64,000 bases of DNA from Rhizobium sp. R635. GTDB lineage: Bacteria; Pseudomonadota; Alphaproteobacteria; Rhizobiales; Rhizobiaceae. Under the pieces are notes generated by a model. It did no database searches. It was given only the letters and a program-made list of their open reading frames with translations, and was not told the DNA's origin. The position numbers were made by a program, and so were the translations under genes. Location: assembly GCF_002211285.1 (NCBI RefSeq), contig NZ_LOKX01000033.1, positions 124,001 through 188,000 of the forward strand. The letters are read 5' to 3'. Shown one piece after another: positions 17,290 through 25,616 of this stretch. The first letter of the stretch is position 1, and the number at the start of each line of letters is the position of its first letter.

Positions 17290-17363
17290 CAGCTTGAGTT
17301 CCGTAGGTAAGACAAAGGTAAGATAGCTGTGCTGGCTGCTTTATTCAAGATGCCCCATATGAC

Positions 17364-17630
17364 ATGGTGGGCCGTCAGCACCTGGCGGTGCGGTCGTTGG
17401 ACGTTTCCCGCCGGCGCCGTACAAACATCAAGATTGGTCGAGCGCTGCGCGTCGTCGGCACCACCGACAATCTGGAGCCGGCTGCGCTCTATCTTTATCG
17501 CGACTGGCTTCCAGTGAGCGGTGAAGAAGCACGCGACTTCCCGATTTATTGCCAGCGCCTCAGTTTCTTCCCGGAAGTGCCGGAGCATGAGGCGGTGGCG
17601 GAGCTTTTTCTGCCGCTGAAATGGCGGCCG
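17364..17630 (+). pseudogene. Relic of an AraC/GyrI-like effector-binding domain
   Basis: The frame ends LYRDWLPVSGEEARDFPIYC followed by FFPEVPEHEAVAELFLPLK, the characteristic C-terminus of GyrI-like domains attached to AraC regulators. The part before DNLEPAALYLYRDWL does not match the family, and there is no stop after LPLK: the frame runs on into the antisense of guaA. There is no helix-turn-helix region. A 3' fragment left by deletion next to guaA. Confidence 0.6.
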
Positions 17631-19193
17631 TCACTCCCACTCGATCGTGCCCGGGGGCTTCGACGTGACGTCGTAGACCACGCGGTTGATGCCGCGCACC
17701 TCGTTGATGATGCGGGTGGCGGCGCGGCCGAGGAATTCCATGTCGTAGTGATAGAAATCCGCGGTCATGCCGTCGACTGACGTGACGGCGCGGAGCGCAC
17801 AGACGAATTCGTAAGTGCGTCCGTCGCCCATGACGCCGACGGTCTGGACGGGAAGCAGTACGGCGAAAGCCTGCCAGATGGCGTCGTAGAGGCCGGCCTT
17901 GCGGATTTCGTCGAGATAGATCGCATCGGCTTCGCGCAGGATCTCGAGCTTTTCGCGGCTGATGCCGCCGGGGCAGCGGATGGCGAGGCCCGGACCCGGG
18001 AAGGGGTGACGGCCGATGAAGCTGTCGGGCAGGCCGAGTTCGCGGCCGAGCGCGCGCACCTCATCCTTGAAAAGTTCGCGCAGCGGCTCGACGAGCTGCA
18101 TCTTCATGCGCTCCGGCAGGCCGCCGACATTGTGGTGCGATTTGATCGTCACCGACGGGCCGCCGGTGAAGGAAACGCTCTCGATCACGTCGGGATAGAG
18201 CGTACCCTGGCCGAGGAAATCGGCGCCGCCGAGTTTCTTCGCCTCTTCCTCGAAGGTTTCGATGAAGAGCCGGCCGATGATCTTGCGCTTGGTTTCCGGG
18301 TCGGAAACGCCTTCGAGTTCGCCGATGAAGCGGTCGGAGGCATCGACGTGCAGCAGATGCAGATTGTAGTGCTCGCGGAACATGGCGACGACGTTGGCCG
18401 CCTCGTCCTTGCGCATCAGCCCGTGGTCGACGAGGATGCAGGTCAACTGGTCGCCGACTGCCTCGTGGATCAGCAGAGCGGCGACGGAACTGTCGACGCC
18501 GCCCGAAAGCGCGCAGATGACGCGCTTGTCGCCCACATGCTTGCGGATCTCGTCGACCGCCTTCTGGCGATAGGCCGACATCGACCAGTCGCCCTTGATG
18601 CCGGCGATGTTGTGAATGAAGTTGCCGATCAGCTTGGCGCCGTCTGGCGTATGCACCACCTCGGGGTGGAACTGCACGCCGTAATATTTGCGCTTCTCGT
18701 CGGCGATGAAGGCGTAGGGCGCGTTGGAGGAGGTGGCGACCACCTCGAACCCATCAGGCAGCGCCGTGACGCGGTCGCCATGGCTCATCCAGACCTGATG
18801 GCGCGAGCCGGAGGACCAGAGGCCCTCGAACAGCTGGCAATCCTTGTCGACATCGAGGAAGGCGCGGCCGAATTCGCGGTGATGGCCGCTCTCGACCTTG
18901 CCGCCGAGCTGCATGCACATCGTCTGCTGGCCGTAGCAGATGCCGAAGACCGGCAGGCCGCTGTCGAAGATGATCTGGGGCGCCCGCGGCGACCCTTCAT
19001 CGACGGTGGAAGCCGGGCTGCCGGAGAGGATCACGGCTTTCGGCTGCAGGCGCTTGAAGCCTTCTTCGGCCGATTGGAAGGGAACGATCTCGCAATAGAC
19101 GCCGGCCTCGCGCACGCGCCGCGCGATGAGCTGGGTCACCTGGCTGCCGAAATCGACGATGAGAACGGAGTCGGGATGTGCTGTCTGGGTCAT
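17631..19193 (-). CDS. guaA: GMP synthase (glutamine-hydrolysing)
   Basis: 520 aa. Class I amidotransferase domain with nucleophile C86 in FGICYGQQTMC and QFHPEVVHT (residues 1-200), ATP-pyrophosphatase P-loop ALSGGVDSS (about 230), and the C-terminal dimerisation domain ending KPPGTIEWE. It converts XMP to GMP. The full length is normal. Its 3' end abuts the GyrI relic with no visible terminator hairpin. Confidence 0.98.
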   Translation of the reverse strand: MTQTAHPDSVLIVDFGSQVTQLIARRVREAGVYCEIVPFQSAEEGFKRLQPKAVILSGSPASTVDEGSPRAPQIIFDSGLPVFGICYGQQTMCMQLGGKVESGHHREFGRAFLDVDKDCQLFEGLWSSGSRHQVWMSHGDRVTALPDGFEVVATSSNAPYAFIADEKRKYYGVQFHPEVVHTPDGAKLIGNFIHNIAGIKGDWSMSAYRQKAVDEIRKHVGDKRVICALSGGVDSSVAALLIHEAVGDQLTCILVDHGLMRKDEAANVVAMFREHYNLHLLHVDASDRFIGELEGVSDPETKRKIIGRLFIETFEEEAKKLGGADFLGQGTLYPDVIESVSFTGGPSVTIKSHHNVGGLPERMKMQLVEPLRELFKDEVRALGRELGLPDSFIGRHPFPGPGLAIRCPGGISREKLEILREADAIYLDEIRKAGLYDAIWQAFAVLLPVQTVGVMGDGRTYEFVCALRAVTSVDGMTADFYHYDMEFLGRAATRIINEVRGINRVVYDVTSKPPGTIEWE

Positions 19194-19310
19194 GGCGAGG
19201 CTTTAAAGAAAAGCGCTTCGCCTTGCAATCCGGGAAATCGGCGGCATCGGCTTTTTATTGTTCCGATTGTCCCCGCACGTCCTTTAAGACGCGCATCGGC
19301 GCCGTCAGGC

Positions 19311-19949
19311 TCAGAACCAGAACACGCCGTCTTCCAGCGCCGTGAACAGGCTGTCGACGCCGTAGGAGAGCTTGCGGTCGACGATGTGCAGATATTCGGT
19401 CCAGCCCGAAATGTGCTGCAGCTCGACGACACCGTCGGAAATGCCGCGGAGCCCGATCAGCGGCAGCTTGTAGCCCTGGCAGGCGCGCAGCACCGCATAG
19501 GTTTCCATGTCGACCATGTCGGCGTCGATGCCGCTATAGGCGGCACCCGAGATGACGTTGCCGCCTGTGGAAAGGCTGGCTTCCGGAATGCCGGGAATGC
19601 GCAGCGGCAGCTCCAGCGTCACGGGCAGGTCCAGGAAGGGCGTCTGGCCTTTTTCGAAGCCGAGCGGCGAGGCGTCCATGTCGCGATAGGAAACCGAAGT
19701 CACCTGATAGATTTCGGTCTGTTCGAGCTTGGCCGAGCCGGCTGAGCCGAGCGAGACGACGAGATCGGGCAGATCGTCTGCGGCATCGAGCCGCGCCAGG
19801 GCTCTGGTCAGCGCGACCGCCGCTTCCACAGGGCCGACGCCGGTCATCAAGGGTTCGATGCGCGAACGCAGGAAGGGGCCGTATTCGGCTTCCGCCGCCA
19901 TCACGAAAAGGATGGATTTTCCCGCGACCGACTTCAGTTCGAACTTCAT
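19311..19949 (-). CDS. mtnN: 5'-methylthioadenosine/S-adenosylhomocysteine nucleosidase
   Basis: 212 aa, MTAN/PNP fold. FVMAAEAEYGPFL (N-terminal Glu), GSAGSAKLEQTEIY, DMVDMETYAV (substrate Glu) and LRGISDGVVE (catalytic Asp) are all present. It cleaves MTA and SAH to adenine plus the thioribose moiety, so it recycles methionine and relieves methyltransferase inhibition. The start overlaps the stop of the upstream thioesterase by 4 nt (ATGA). Confidence 0.92.
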   Translation of the reverse strand: MKFELKSVAGKSILFVMAAEAEYGPFLRSRIEPLMTGVGPVEAAVALTRALARLDAADDLPDLVVSLGSAGSAKLEQTEIYQVTSVSYRDMDASPLGFEKGQTPFLDLPVTLELPLRIPGIPEASLSTGGNVISGAAYSGIDADMVDMETYAVLRACQGYKLPLIGLRGISDGVVELQHISGWTEYLHIVDRKLSYGVDSLFTALEDGVFWF

Positions 19950-20395
19950 CCGGTAATTCCCTCTCTACCGCGAATGACCATCATCGTTCCGGTCATGGAG
20001 GCGATGAGCTTCGCCGGCCCGTCGCCGATCGCGTAGCCTCGTCCGTCGGCGACGATGATGGTCGAGCCGGGCTTGGTGATTTCCCCGCGAAACAGGAAGC
20101 GATCGCCCCGCCCCGGCGACATGAGATTGACCTTGAACTCGATCGTCAGGATCGAGGCTTCCGGGTCGATGAGGCTGTAGGCCGCAAAGCCGCAGGCCGA
20201 ATCGAGTGCTGCGGAAATGATGCCGGCATGCAGGATGCCGTGCTGCTGTGTCAGTTTGACGTCGAAGGGAAGCTCGATCTCGACGACGCCGTGCTCGACG
20301 CGCGTCAATTCCGCGCCGATCGTCTGCATCGCCGCCTGGCGCGCAAAATTACGGCGGATTCGCGCGCGGAAATCGCCCCTGTCAGTCTCGCTCAT
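19946..20395 (-). CDS. PaaI-type hotdog-fold thioesterase
   Basis: 149 aa from the ATG at 20395 (MSETDRGDFRARIRRNFA); a longer in-frame extension to 20770 covers the antisense of the DUF2252 start and is not family-like. QQHGILHAGIISAALDSACG (about 50-70) is the HGG-like helix with the catalytic Asp/Ser region, and EFKVNLMSPGRGDRF follows. It probably hydrolyses a small acyl-CoA. First gene of a two-gene unit with mtnN. Confidence 0.88.
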   Translation of the reverse strand: MSETDRGDFRARIRRNFARQAAMQTIGAELTRVEHGVVEIELPFDVKLTQQHGILHAGIISAALDSACGFAAYSLIDPEASILTIEFKVNLMSPGRGDRFLFRGEITKPGSTIIVADGRGYAIGDGPAKLIASMTGTMMVIRGREGITG

Positions 20396-20633
20396 GGCTA
20401 CCCCTCTCGAAGCCGCGAAAGTGGCATGACACGCCGGATTCGACAAGCTGGACATCGCCGAAATCGATCTCGGCGGCGATGGAAACGTCAGGGCGTGTCG
20501 CCGGGGCCACCTTTCGCCGTGCCGCCGTTGCGCAAGCCTGCATCGTCGGCCGATCGGCTTCGTGCAATGCGATTGCAGCTTCGCGCGGAACGCGTATTCT
20601 CGCAGCCGATCCCGATGATGGAGCGCCAGCGGC

Positions 20634-21710
20634 ATGACGACGATATCGCAATCGGTCCGGAATTTCGAGGACTGGCTGGCCGGCGAACTCGGCGACGATC
20701 TCGTCAAGAAGGATCTGCGCGAGAAGCACAAGAAGATGCGCAGCAACGAGTTCGTCTTCCTGCGCGCCACCTATTGGCGCTGGTGCGAAACTATCCTCGA
20801 TATCTGCCCGAAGCTTGCGAGCGCGCCCCAGGTGCTCGCGGTCGGCGATACGCATCTGGAAAATTTCGGCACCTGGCGCGATGTCGAGGGCCGGCTCGTC
20901 TGGGGCGTCAATGATTTCGACGATGCGGCGGTGATGCCCTATGCGCTGGATCTCGTTCGTCTGGCGGCAAGCGCCATCCTGGCGCGCGGCGACAACGGCC
21001 CGTCCGTCCGCAGGATCGGCGAACTGATCCTGAGTGGTTATCGCAGGGGCATTGAAAATCCGCTGCCCGTCATCCTCGAGCGCGACTATAAATGGTTGCG
21101 GAAGGCGTTGATGCTGCCGAATTCGGAACGCCGGGAATTCTGGGAGAAATATGAGGTGCTGCGTCCCGGCAAGAAGCCGGCGCCTCCAGCCTATGTCAAG
21201 GCGCTCACCGGTGCGCTGCCGCCCGGATCAGGTCCCTTCGTGGCGAAGCCGCGGAGCGCCGGCACCGGAAGCCTCGGCCGGCCGCGCTTCGTCGCCTATG
21301 CCGAATGGCAGGGCGGGCCCGTGCTGCGCGAGGCGAAGGCGCTGGTGCCGTCGGCTTGGTCGCTTTGCCATGGGCCGCGGGATGGGACGATCCATGCGGG
21401 CAAGATCGCCGGCGGCCGGATGCGCTCGGCCGATCCCCACTATCAAGTCTCCGGGCGTATTCTCCTGCGCCGGCTCTCGCCGAACAGCCGCAAGATCGAA
21501 ATCGACAAGCACCCGGAAATCCTCCTTGCACCGACGATGCTCGAGCTGATGGGCTTCGAGATCGCCAACTGCCATTCCGATGATCCGGCGGCGGCTGCGG
21601 CGATCCTGGACGATCTGCGGGGGCGCGGAAGCGAATGGCTGCATGAGGCGGCAAGGGCCGCGGCGACAGCGATCAGCGCCGAGCAGAAGGCTTATGAACG
21701 CAGGCGTTGA
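20634..21710 (+). CDS. DUF2252 family protein
   Basis: 358 aa. VLAVGDTHLENFGTWRD and VWGVNDFDDAAVMPYALDLV are the DUF2252 signature, a kinase-like (HipA/APH-type) pattern with an HxxNFG catalytic-loop look and a D-F-D metal site. Many DUF2252 proteins are unstudied, and the substrate is unknown. The last 19 nt overlap the convergent DUF1513 gene. Confidence 0.85.
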   Translation: MTTISQSVRNFEDWLAGELGDDLVKKDLREKHKKMRSNEFVFLRATYWRWCETILDICPKLASAPQVLAVGDTHLENFGTWRDVEGRLVWGVNDFDDAAVMPYALDLVRLAASAILARGDNGPSVRRIGELILSGYRRGIENPLPVILERDYKWLRKALMLPNSERREFWEKYEVLRPGKKPAPPAYVKALTGALPPGSGPFVAKPRSAGTGSLGRPRFVAYAEWQGGPVLREAKALVPSAWSLCHGPRDGTIHAGKIAGGRMRSADPHYQVSGRILLRRLSPNSRKIEIDKHPEILLAPTMLELMGFEIANCHSDDPAAAAAILDDLRGRGSEWLHEAARAAATAISAEQKAYERRR

Positions 21711-22789
21711 GAGATCCGGACGATGTGCTGATCCCAGGCGACGTCGCTGCGGGTCGACCGGAAATCGCCGTCATAGGAGGAGACGGCAAAGCCCTCTCTT
21801 GCCGGCGCAATGCCGGCGGCATCCGGAACGATGGTCTCGGCCAGTACCTTGCCCGTCCTGGCATCGATCGTCACCGAGGCGCCGCCTTTCGGCGAGGTGA
21901 CGCCGACGAGGCCTTCGCTGCGATTGACGGCGATCGCGCCGACGTAGTTGGCAAGCCTGCGCGTCGTCTCTTCCGGCAGGTCGATGAAGGAGAGGTCCTC
22001 GCCCTTGGCGAAATGGCCGACAAGCGGCGGCAGATCGTTGCGGTGGCCTTCATACTGGCACGCGAACCAGATGCGGCCATCGCCGCCGAGGTCGACATGG
22101 CGGGTGGAGAGCGCCGACCATTCCGCCGGCAGCATGTGTTTTTCGACCAGCGCACCGGTCGCCGCATCGATCAGGACGAGAGACGGCTGCATCGCCCCGA
22201 GATTGAGCTTGGTGCGGCCGAAATCCGGATGGGTTTCGATGCCGCCATTGGCGACGATGAGAAGGCGCCCGTCATCGGAAACCGTCATGTCGTGCGGGCC
22301 GATACCGTAAGTCTCGAATTCGCCGATGCGGGTGAAGCGGTCGGTGGCGTCGTAGAGCCCGATCATGCCGCGATTGCCGTCGAAGTCGTTCTCGCTGGCG
22401 TAAAGCAGGCGGCCGTCGGGAGAGAAGGCGCCGTGACCGTAGAAATGCCGGTCTTCCCTGGAGCTGATGACGATCGGCTCGCCCTTATTCCGAGGGTCGA
22501 AGATCATCGCATAGGTGCCGGGCCGGCGCGCGAAGGCGACGGTCTTGCCGGTGGCCGCACTGAAGGCCATGCCGTGAGCCCGCGCCGGAAGCGCCACTTG
22601 GTCGATGATCTCGCCGCCCTCCGTCACGGTCGCGACGGCAAAGGAGCCGTCGGCTGCGCGAATGCCCGAGGCATAGACCGCATCGGCCCGTTCGAGAGCC
22701 ATCAGCGACTTGGGCGCCAAGGCTGCAAGAAAGCCCATTCCTGCCGCCTTGACGAAGCTGCGTCGGTCGATCGCGGCACTTCTCCACAT
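21692..22789 (-). CDS. Tat-exported DUF1513 beta-propeller protein
   Basis: 365 aa from the ATG at 22789 (MWRSAAIDRRSFVKAAGMGF), 4 nt past the imelysin stop with GGAGA 8 nt upstream. DRRSFVKAAG is a twin-arginine signal. The body shows propeller-like repeats (GHGAFSPDGRLLYASENDFD, GIGPHDMTVSDDGRLLIVAN). Last gene of the imelysin/di-haem operon; DUF1513 proteins commonly close such iron operons. The role is probably periplasmic redox or iron handling, unproven. Confidence 0.88.
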   Translation of the reverse strand: MWRSAAIDRRSFVKAAGMGFLAALAPKSLMALERADAVYASGIRAADGSFAVATVTEGGEIIDQVALPARAHGMAFSAATGKTVAFARRPGTYAMIFDPRNKGEPIVISSREDRHFYGHGAFSPDGRLLYASENDFDGNRGMIGLYDATDRFTRIGEFETYGIGPHDMTVSDDGRLLIVANGGIETHPDFGRTKLNLGAMQPSLVLIDAATGALVEKHMLPAEWSALSTRHVDLGGDGRIWFACQYEGHRNDLPPLVGHFAKGEDLSFIDLPEETTRRLANYVGAIAVNRSEGLVGVTSPKGGASVTIDARTGKVLAETIVPDAAGIAPAREGFAVSSYDGDFRSTRSDVAWDQHIVRISQRLRS

Positions 22790-22793
22790 CGCA

Positions 22794-23897
22794 TCAGTCT
22801 CCGTCGGAAAAGGAAAAGCCGGCCGAAAGCCCAACGGCCGCACCGTAATCGTCGCTGATCTTGGTGATCAAATTACGGCTCTCGGCCAGCAGCGTGTCGA
22901 GCTTGGCCTTCTCGGCATCGCTGGTTGCGACTTCGATATCGGGATTGAGCTTCGGAACGTTCTCGAGCAGCGATTTGAAATTCTCGTCGATCGATGCGGC
23001 GACCGCCTGCTTGTCCGGCGGCAGGAGCTCGGCCATGCCGGCCTTCTGCCAGAGCGTGCGCAGGCCCTCCAGATTGGCGGCCATCGACTTCCAGGTGTTT
23101 TTCGACCGCCAATAGATCGCCATGCGCGGGCGCGGCGCGGTGTCCTTGCCCTTGTAGAACTGCTCCAGCCGCTGGTCGCGGACATTCTCCGCGCCATGGA
23201 CGAGAATGCCGAGCAGGGCGGTGACGGCTTCCTTGTTGTCCATGAAATCGTCGCTCTGCGGGCCGGGATGTTTCCAGCTCGCCTGCACCCCGTCGGGCTT
23301 TTCCCAGGCGGCGACGACTTCGCCGGCCTCGCGCTGGATATTGCCGGCGATCGCCGCGCCGTAAAGGCAGCGGAAGCCGCCCTTCTGCTTGACGAGATCG
23401 TCGGAGCCGTTGCCGTAAAGCACATATTCCAGCGCCGTCAGGCCCTGGAGCGCGACACTCTTGCCGGCGATCGCATCGACCGTCGCATCCTTCGGATCGG
23501 CCTTGGCGATCAGCGCCTGCACCTGCTTGAGGCCGACGCCCTTGCGGTCGGGATAGAACAGGATGTGCTCGAAGAGATTGTCCTGGATGACGGGGCCGGT
23601 CTGGACGATTTCGATGATCGACCAGTAGCGGATCGTATCGTCGAAGGCGGATTTCGCTTTGTCGAGCGTCTGCTGCGTGCCGCCGTCGCAAAGGTCCTTC
23701 ATCGCCGTCGTCAGCCGGGCGGCCGATTGCTGCATGTTGCGATAGCCGGGACGGATCACTTCGTCGACGGCGCGCTGCATGACGGCGGGAACGGCATCCT
23801 CGTTCAGCCCTGCCGGAGGAGCGGCGGTCTGGGCGGCGGCCGATGTGGCGAAGCCGATCAGAGTGAGGCAGAGCAGGGGGTGCCAAAGGCGCATCAA
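22794..23897 (-). CDS. Imelysin-family periplasmic protein (second copy)
   Basis: 367 aa with a Sec signal (LLCLTLIGFATSAAAQTAAP) and an imelysin/EfeM-like helical fold. The family metal motif GxHxxE appears as GLTALEYVLYG: the Glu is kept but Thr replaces His, so metal binding may differ from the paralogue at 25617. Its start overlaps the stop of the di-haem gene by 4 nt. Imelysin domains in this setting serve in iron uptake. The division of labour with the first copy is inferred. Confidence 0.88.
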   Translation of the reverse strand: MMRLWHPLLCLTLIGFATSAAAQTAAPPAGLNEDAVPAVMQRAVDEVIRPGYRNMQQSAARLTTAMKDLCDGGTQQTLDKAKSAFDDTIRYWSIIEIVQTGPVIQDNLFEHILFYPDRKGVGLKQVQALIAKADPKDATVDAIAGKSVALQGLTALEYVLYGNGSDDLVKQKGGFRCLYGAAIAGNIQREAGEVVAAWEKPDGVQASWKHPGPQSDDFMDNKEAVTALLGILVHGAENVRDQRLEQFYKGKDTAPRPRMAIYWRSKNTWKSMAANLEGLRTLWQKAGMAELLPPDKQAVAASIDENFKSLLENVPKLNPDIEVATSDAEKAKLDTLLAESRNLITKISDDYGAAVGLSAGFSFSDGD

Positions 23898-25570
23898 AGT
23901 GACTCCAGGAATGTAATCAGGGCCGCCCTGTCGTCTTTCGACAGGGCAGAGAAAGCGTTGCGGGCTTTTTCAGCTTCGCCGCCATGCCAGAGGATCGCCT
24001 CGGTGACATCCCGCGCACGGCCGTCATGCAGGAAAAAGCTGTGTCCGCTGACAGTCCGGGTCAGTCCTATACCCCATAGCGGTGGCGTGCGCCATTCACG
24101 TCCGCTTGCAAGGCCGACCTGTTGCCCGTCGGCTAGGCCATCGCCCATGTCGTGCAGGAGAAAATCGGAATAAGGCCAGATCAGCTGGAAGGACTGCGCC
24201 TTGTCAGGCGTATCCCGGCGGGTGACGAATTTCGGCACATGGCAGGAAATACAGCCGGTTTCGTAAAAGATCCGCTTGCCCCGCAGCGTCTCGGGAAAGC
24301 TTGCCTTGCGTCGCGCCGGAACGGCCAGGTTTTCCGAATAGAAGGTCACGAGGTCGAGAATGGGCCCGGGCGCTTCTTCTGCGCCCAGCCGTTTCTGGAC
24401 GCCGGTCGGCAGAGCAAGGCATTTTTCTTCCGGCTTGGTGCAGTCGCCATGCGCATCCGGATGATCGGGCGTCGAGATGCCGATATCGTTGGCGAAGGCA
24501 TCCGCGCTCTGATCGCGCACCGTGGCGTTCTGTGCCTTCCAGCCGAAACGGCCGAGCGCGATCTTGCCGTTGCGATGGTCGCGCACGATCGCCGCCTTGC
24601 CCGAAATGCCGTCGCCGTCTGCATCATCGGGGTCGGCGTGAGCCAGGATATCGGCTTCCGGAATGGCTTCGATCAGTCCGAGGCCGATCATCGCCGGCGC
24701 CATGCGCGCCGAAATGGTCGTCGCCGCATCAAGCGGCCCGTAGGCGAGGTTCACCGCCGCATAGTGCGGCCGGCGAAGCGATATCGTTTCACCATCGCCG
24801 AGGGTGACCGGCTCTTCGTCATAGCGGATCGCCATCCTGCCTTCGGCGGCAAGGCCGGGAACGGCAAGATCCTGCAATTGATGGCCATAGACCGGGTCGG
24901 GAAAGTTGACGACGTCGGCATTCGCGATCGCTTTCTCCTCTTCCGGCGTTCTGGCCGCGCGCGAAAGCCGCAGGAACATCGAAGTAGAGCTCGGGCCGCC
25001 CTCCGGCGGTTTGCCCCGGCCGTCATTGACATGGCAGCTCATGCAGGAGCGGGCGTTGAAGAGCGGCCCGAGACCATCGGAGGCCTGCGTCGAGGAGGGA
25101 GCGGAAACCCAGAGCTTGCGGAAGAGCGCATTGCCGAGCTTGAAATTCTGCTCTTCCTCGAAGGGAATGTTGGCCGAAATATGCGAGAAACTGTCCTCGG
25201 TGACGGGATCGACCGAGGTCGCGGCACCCGCCTGCATCGCTTCGTATTGTTCGGCCTTGGAAAAATCAGCCGTCGGCCGCGTGACGTCGGCGACGCGGTT
25301 GAGATCGGATTCGGTGAGGTCCGTGCGTTTCGTCGGCAGATCGAACCCGGCGGCGATGGCTGCGGGTGCGCCTGCGAGGGCGGCAAAGACCGCGATGCGG
25401 ATAGATAGATGAAGTTTTGCGAGACAATTCCTGTGCTTGTCACAGGAATCCAGTGCGCCCAAATCTTTGGGCGCGGAAGACTCCCCCTTGACCGAGTCAT
25501 TCACGGCGCCGACGCGCCGTGGCTGGATTCCTGTGCCAAGCACAGGAATGAGGGAAGTAGGAAACGGCAT
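23894..25570 (-). CDS. Di-haem c-type oxidoreductase (DUF1111), N-terminus carrying a repeat insertion
   Basis: 558 aa from the ATG at 25570 (MPFPTSL). Two haem c sites: SCMSCHVND and GCISCHVPK. The conserved body starts at GFDLPTKRTDLTESDL after a signal-like stretch SIRIAVFAALAGAPAAIAA. Between MPFPTSL and that signal lie exactly 41 codons derived from a palindromic element (25427-25549). There is no in-frame ATG after the insertion, so either the extended leader is made or a GTG/TTG inside the element is used. The protein is a periplasmic thiol/iron oxidoreductase-like member of the imelysin operon. Whether it is still exported is open. Confidence 0.85.
   Translation of the reverse strand: MPFPTSLIPVLGTGIQPRRVGAVNDSVKGESSAPKDLGALDSCDKHRNCLAKLHLSIRIAVFAALAGAPAAIAAGFDLPTKRTDLTESDLNRVADVTRPTADFSKAEQYEAMQAGAATSVDPVTEDSFSHISANIPFEEEQNFKLGNALFRKLWVSAPSSTQASDGLGPLFNARSCMSCHVNDGRGKPPEGGPSSTSMFLRLSRAARTPEEEKAIANADVVNFPDPVYGHQLQDLAVPGLAAEGRMAIRYDEEPVTLGDGETISLRRPHYAAVNLAYGPLDAATTISARMAPAMIGLGLIEAIPEADILAHADPDDADGDGISGKAAIVRDHRNGKIALGRFGWKAQNATVRDQSADAFANDIGISTPDHPDAHGDCTKPEEKCLALPTGVQKRLGAEEAPGPILDLVTFYSENLAVPARRKASFPETLRGKRIFYETGCISCHVPKFVTRRDTPDKAQSFQLIWPYSDFLLHDMGDGLADGQQVGLASGREWRTPPLWGIGLTRTVSGHSFFLHDGRARDVTEAILWHGGEAEKARNAFSALSKDDRAALITFLESL
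25427..25549. repeat. Mosaic palindromic element (RIME/RPE type) inserted in frame
   Basis: Four hairpins in a row: ATTCCTGTG/CACAGGAAT (25427-25449), GCGCCCAAA/TTTGGGCGC (25455-25474), CACGGCGC/GCGCCGTG (25502-25521) and ATTCCTGTGC/GCACAGGAAT (25527-25549). The outer arms are copies of one another. The element is 123 bp, a multiple of 3, free of stops in the gene's frame, and adds residues 8-48 of the di-haem protein. Its layout fits the short palindromic repeats known in rhizobial genomes. Confidence 0.8.
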
Positions 25571-25616
25571 TTCAGAGTCCGGGCCGCCTCGGCTTTCGAA
25601 GCGGCCCGCCTTTTGC

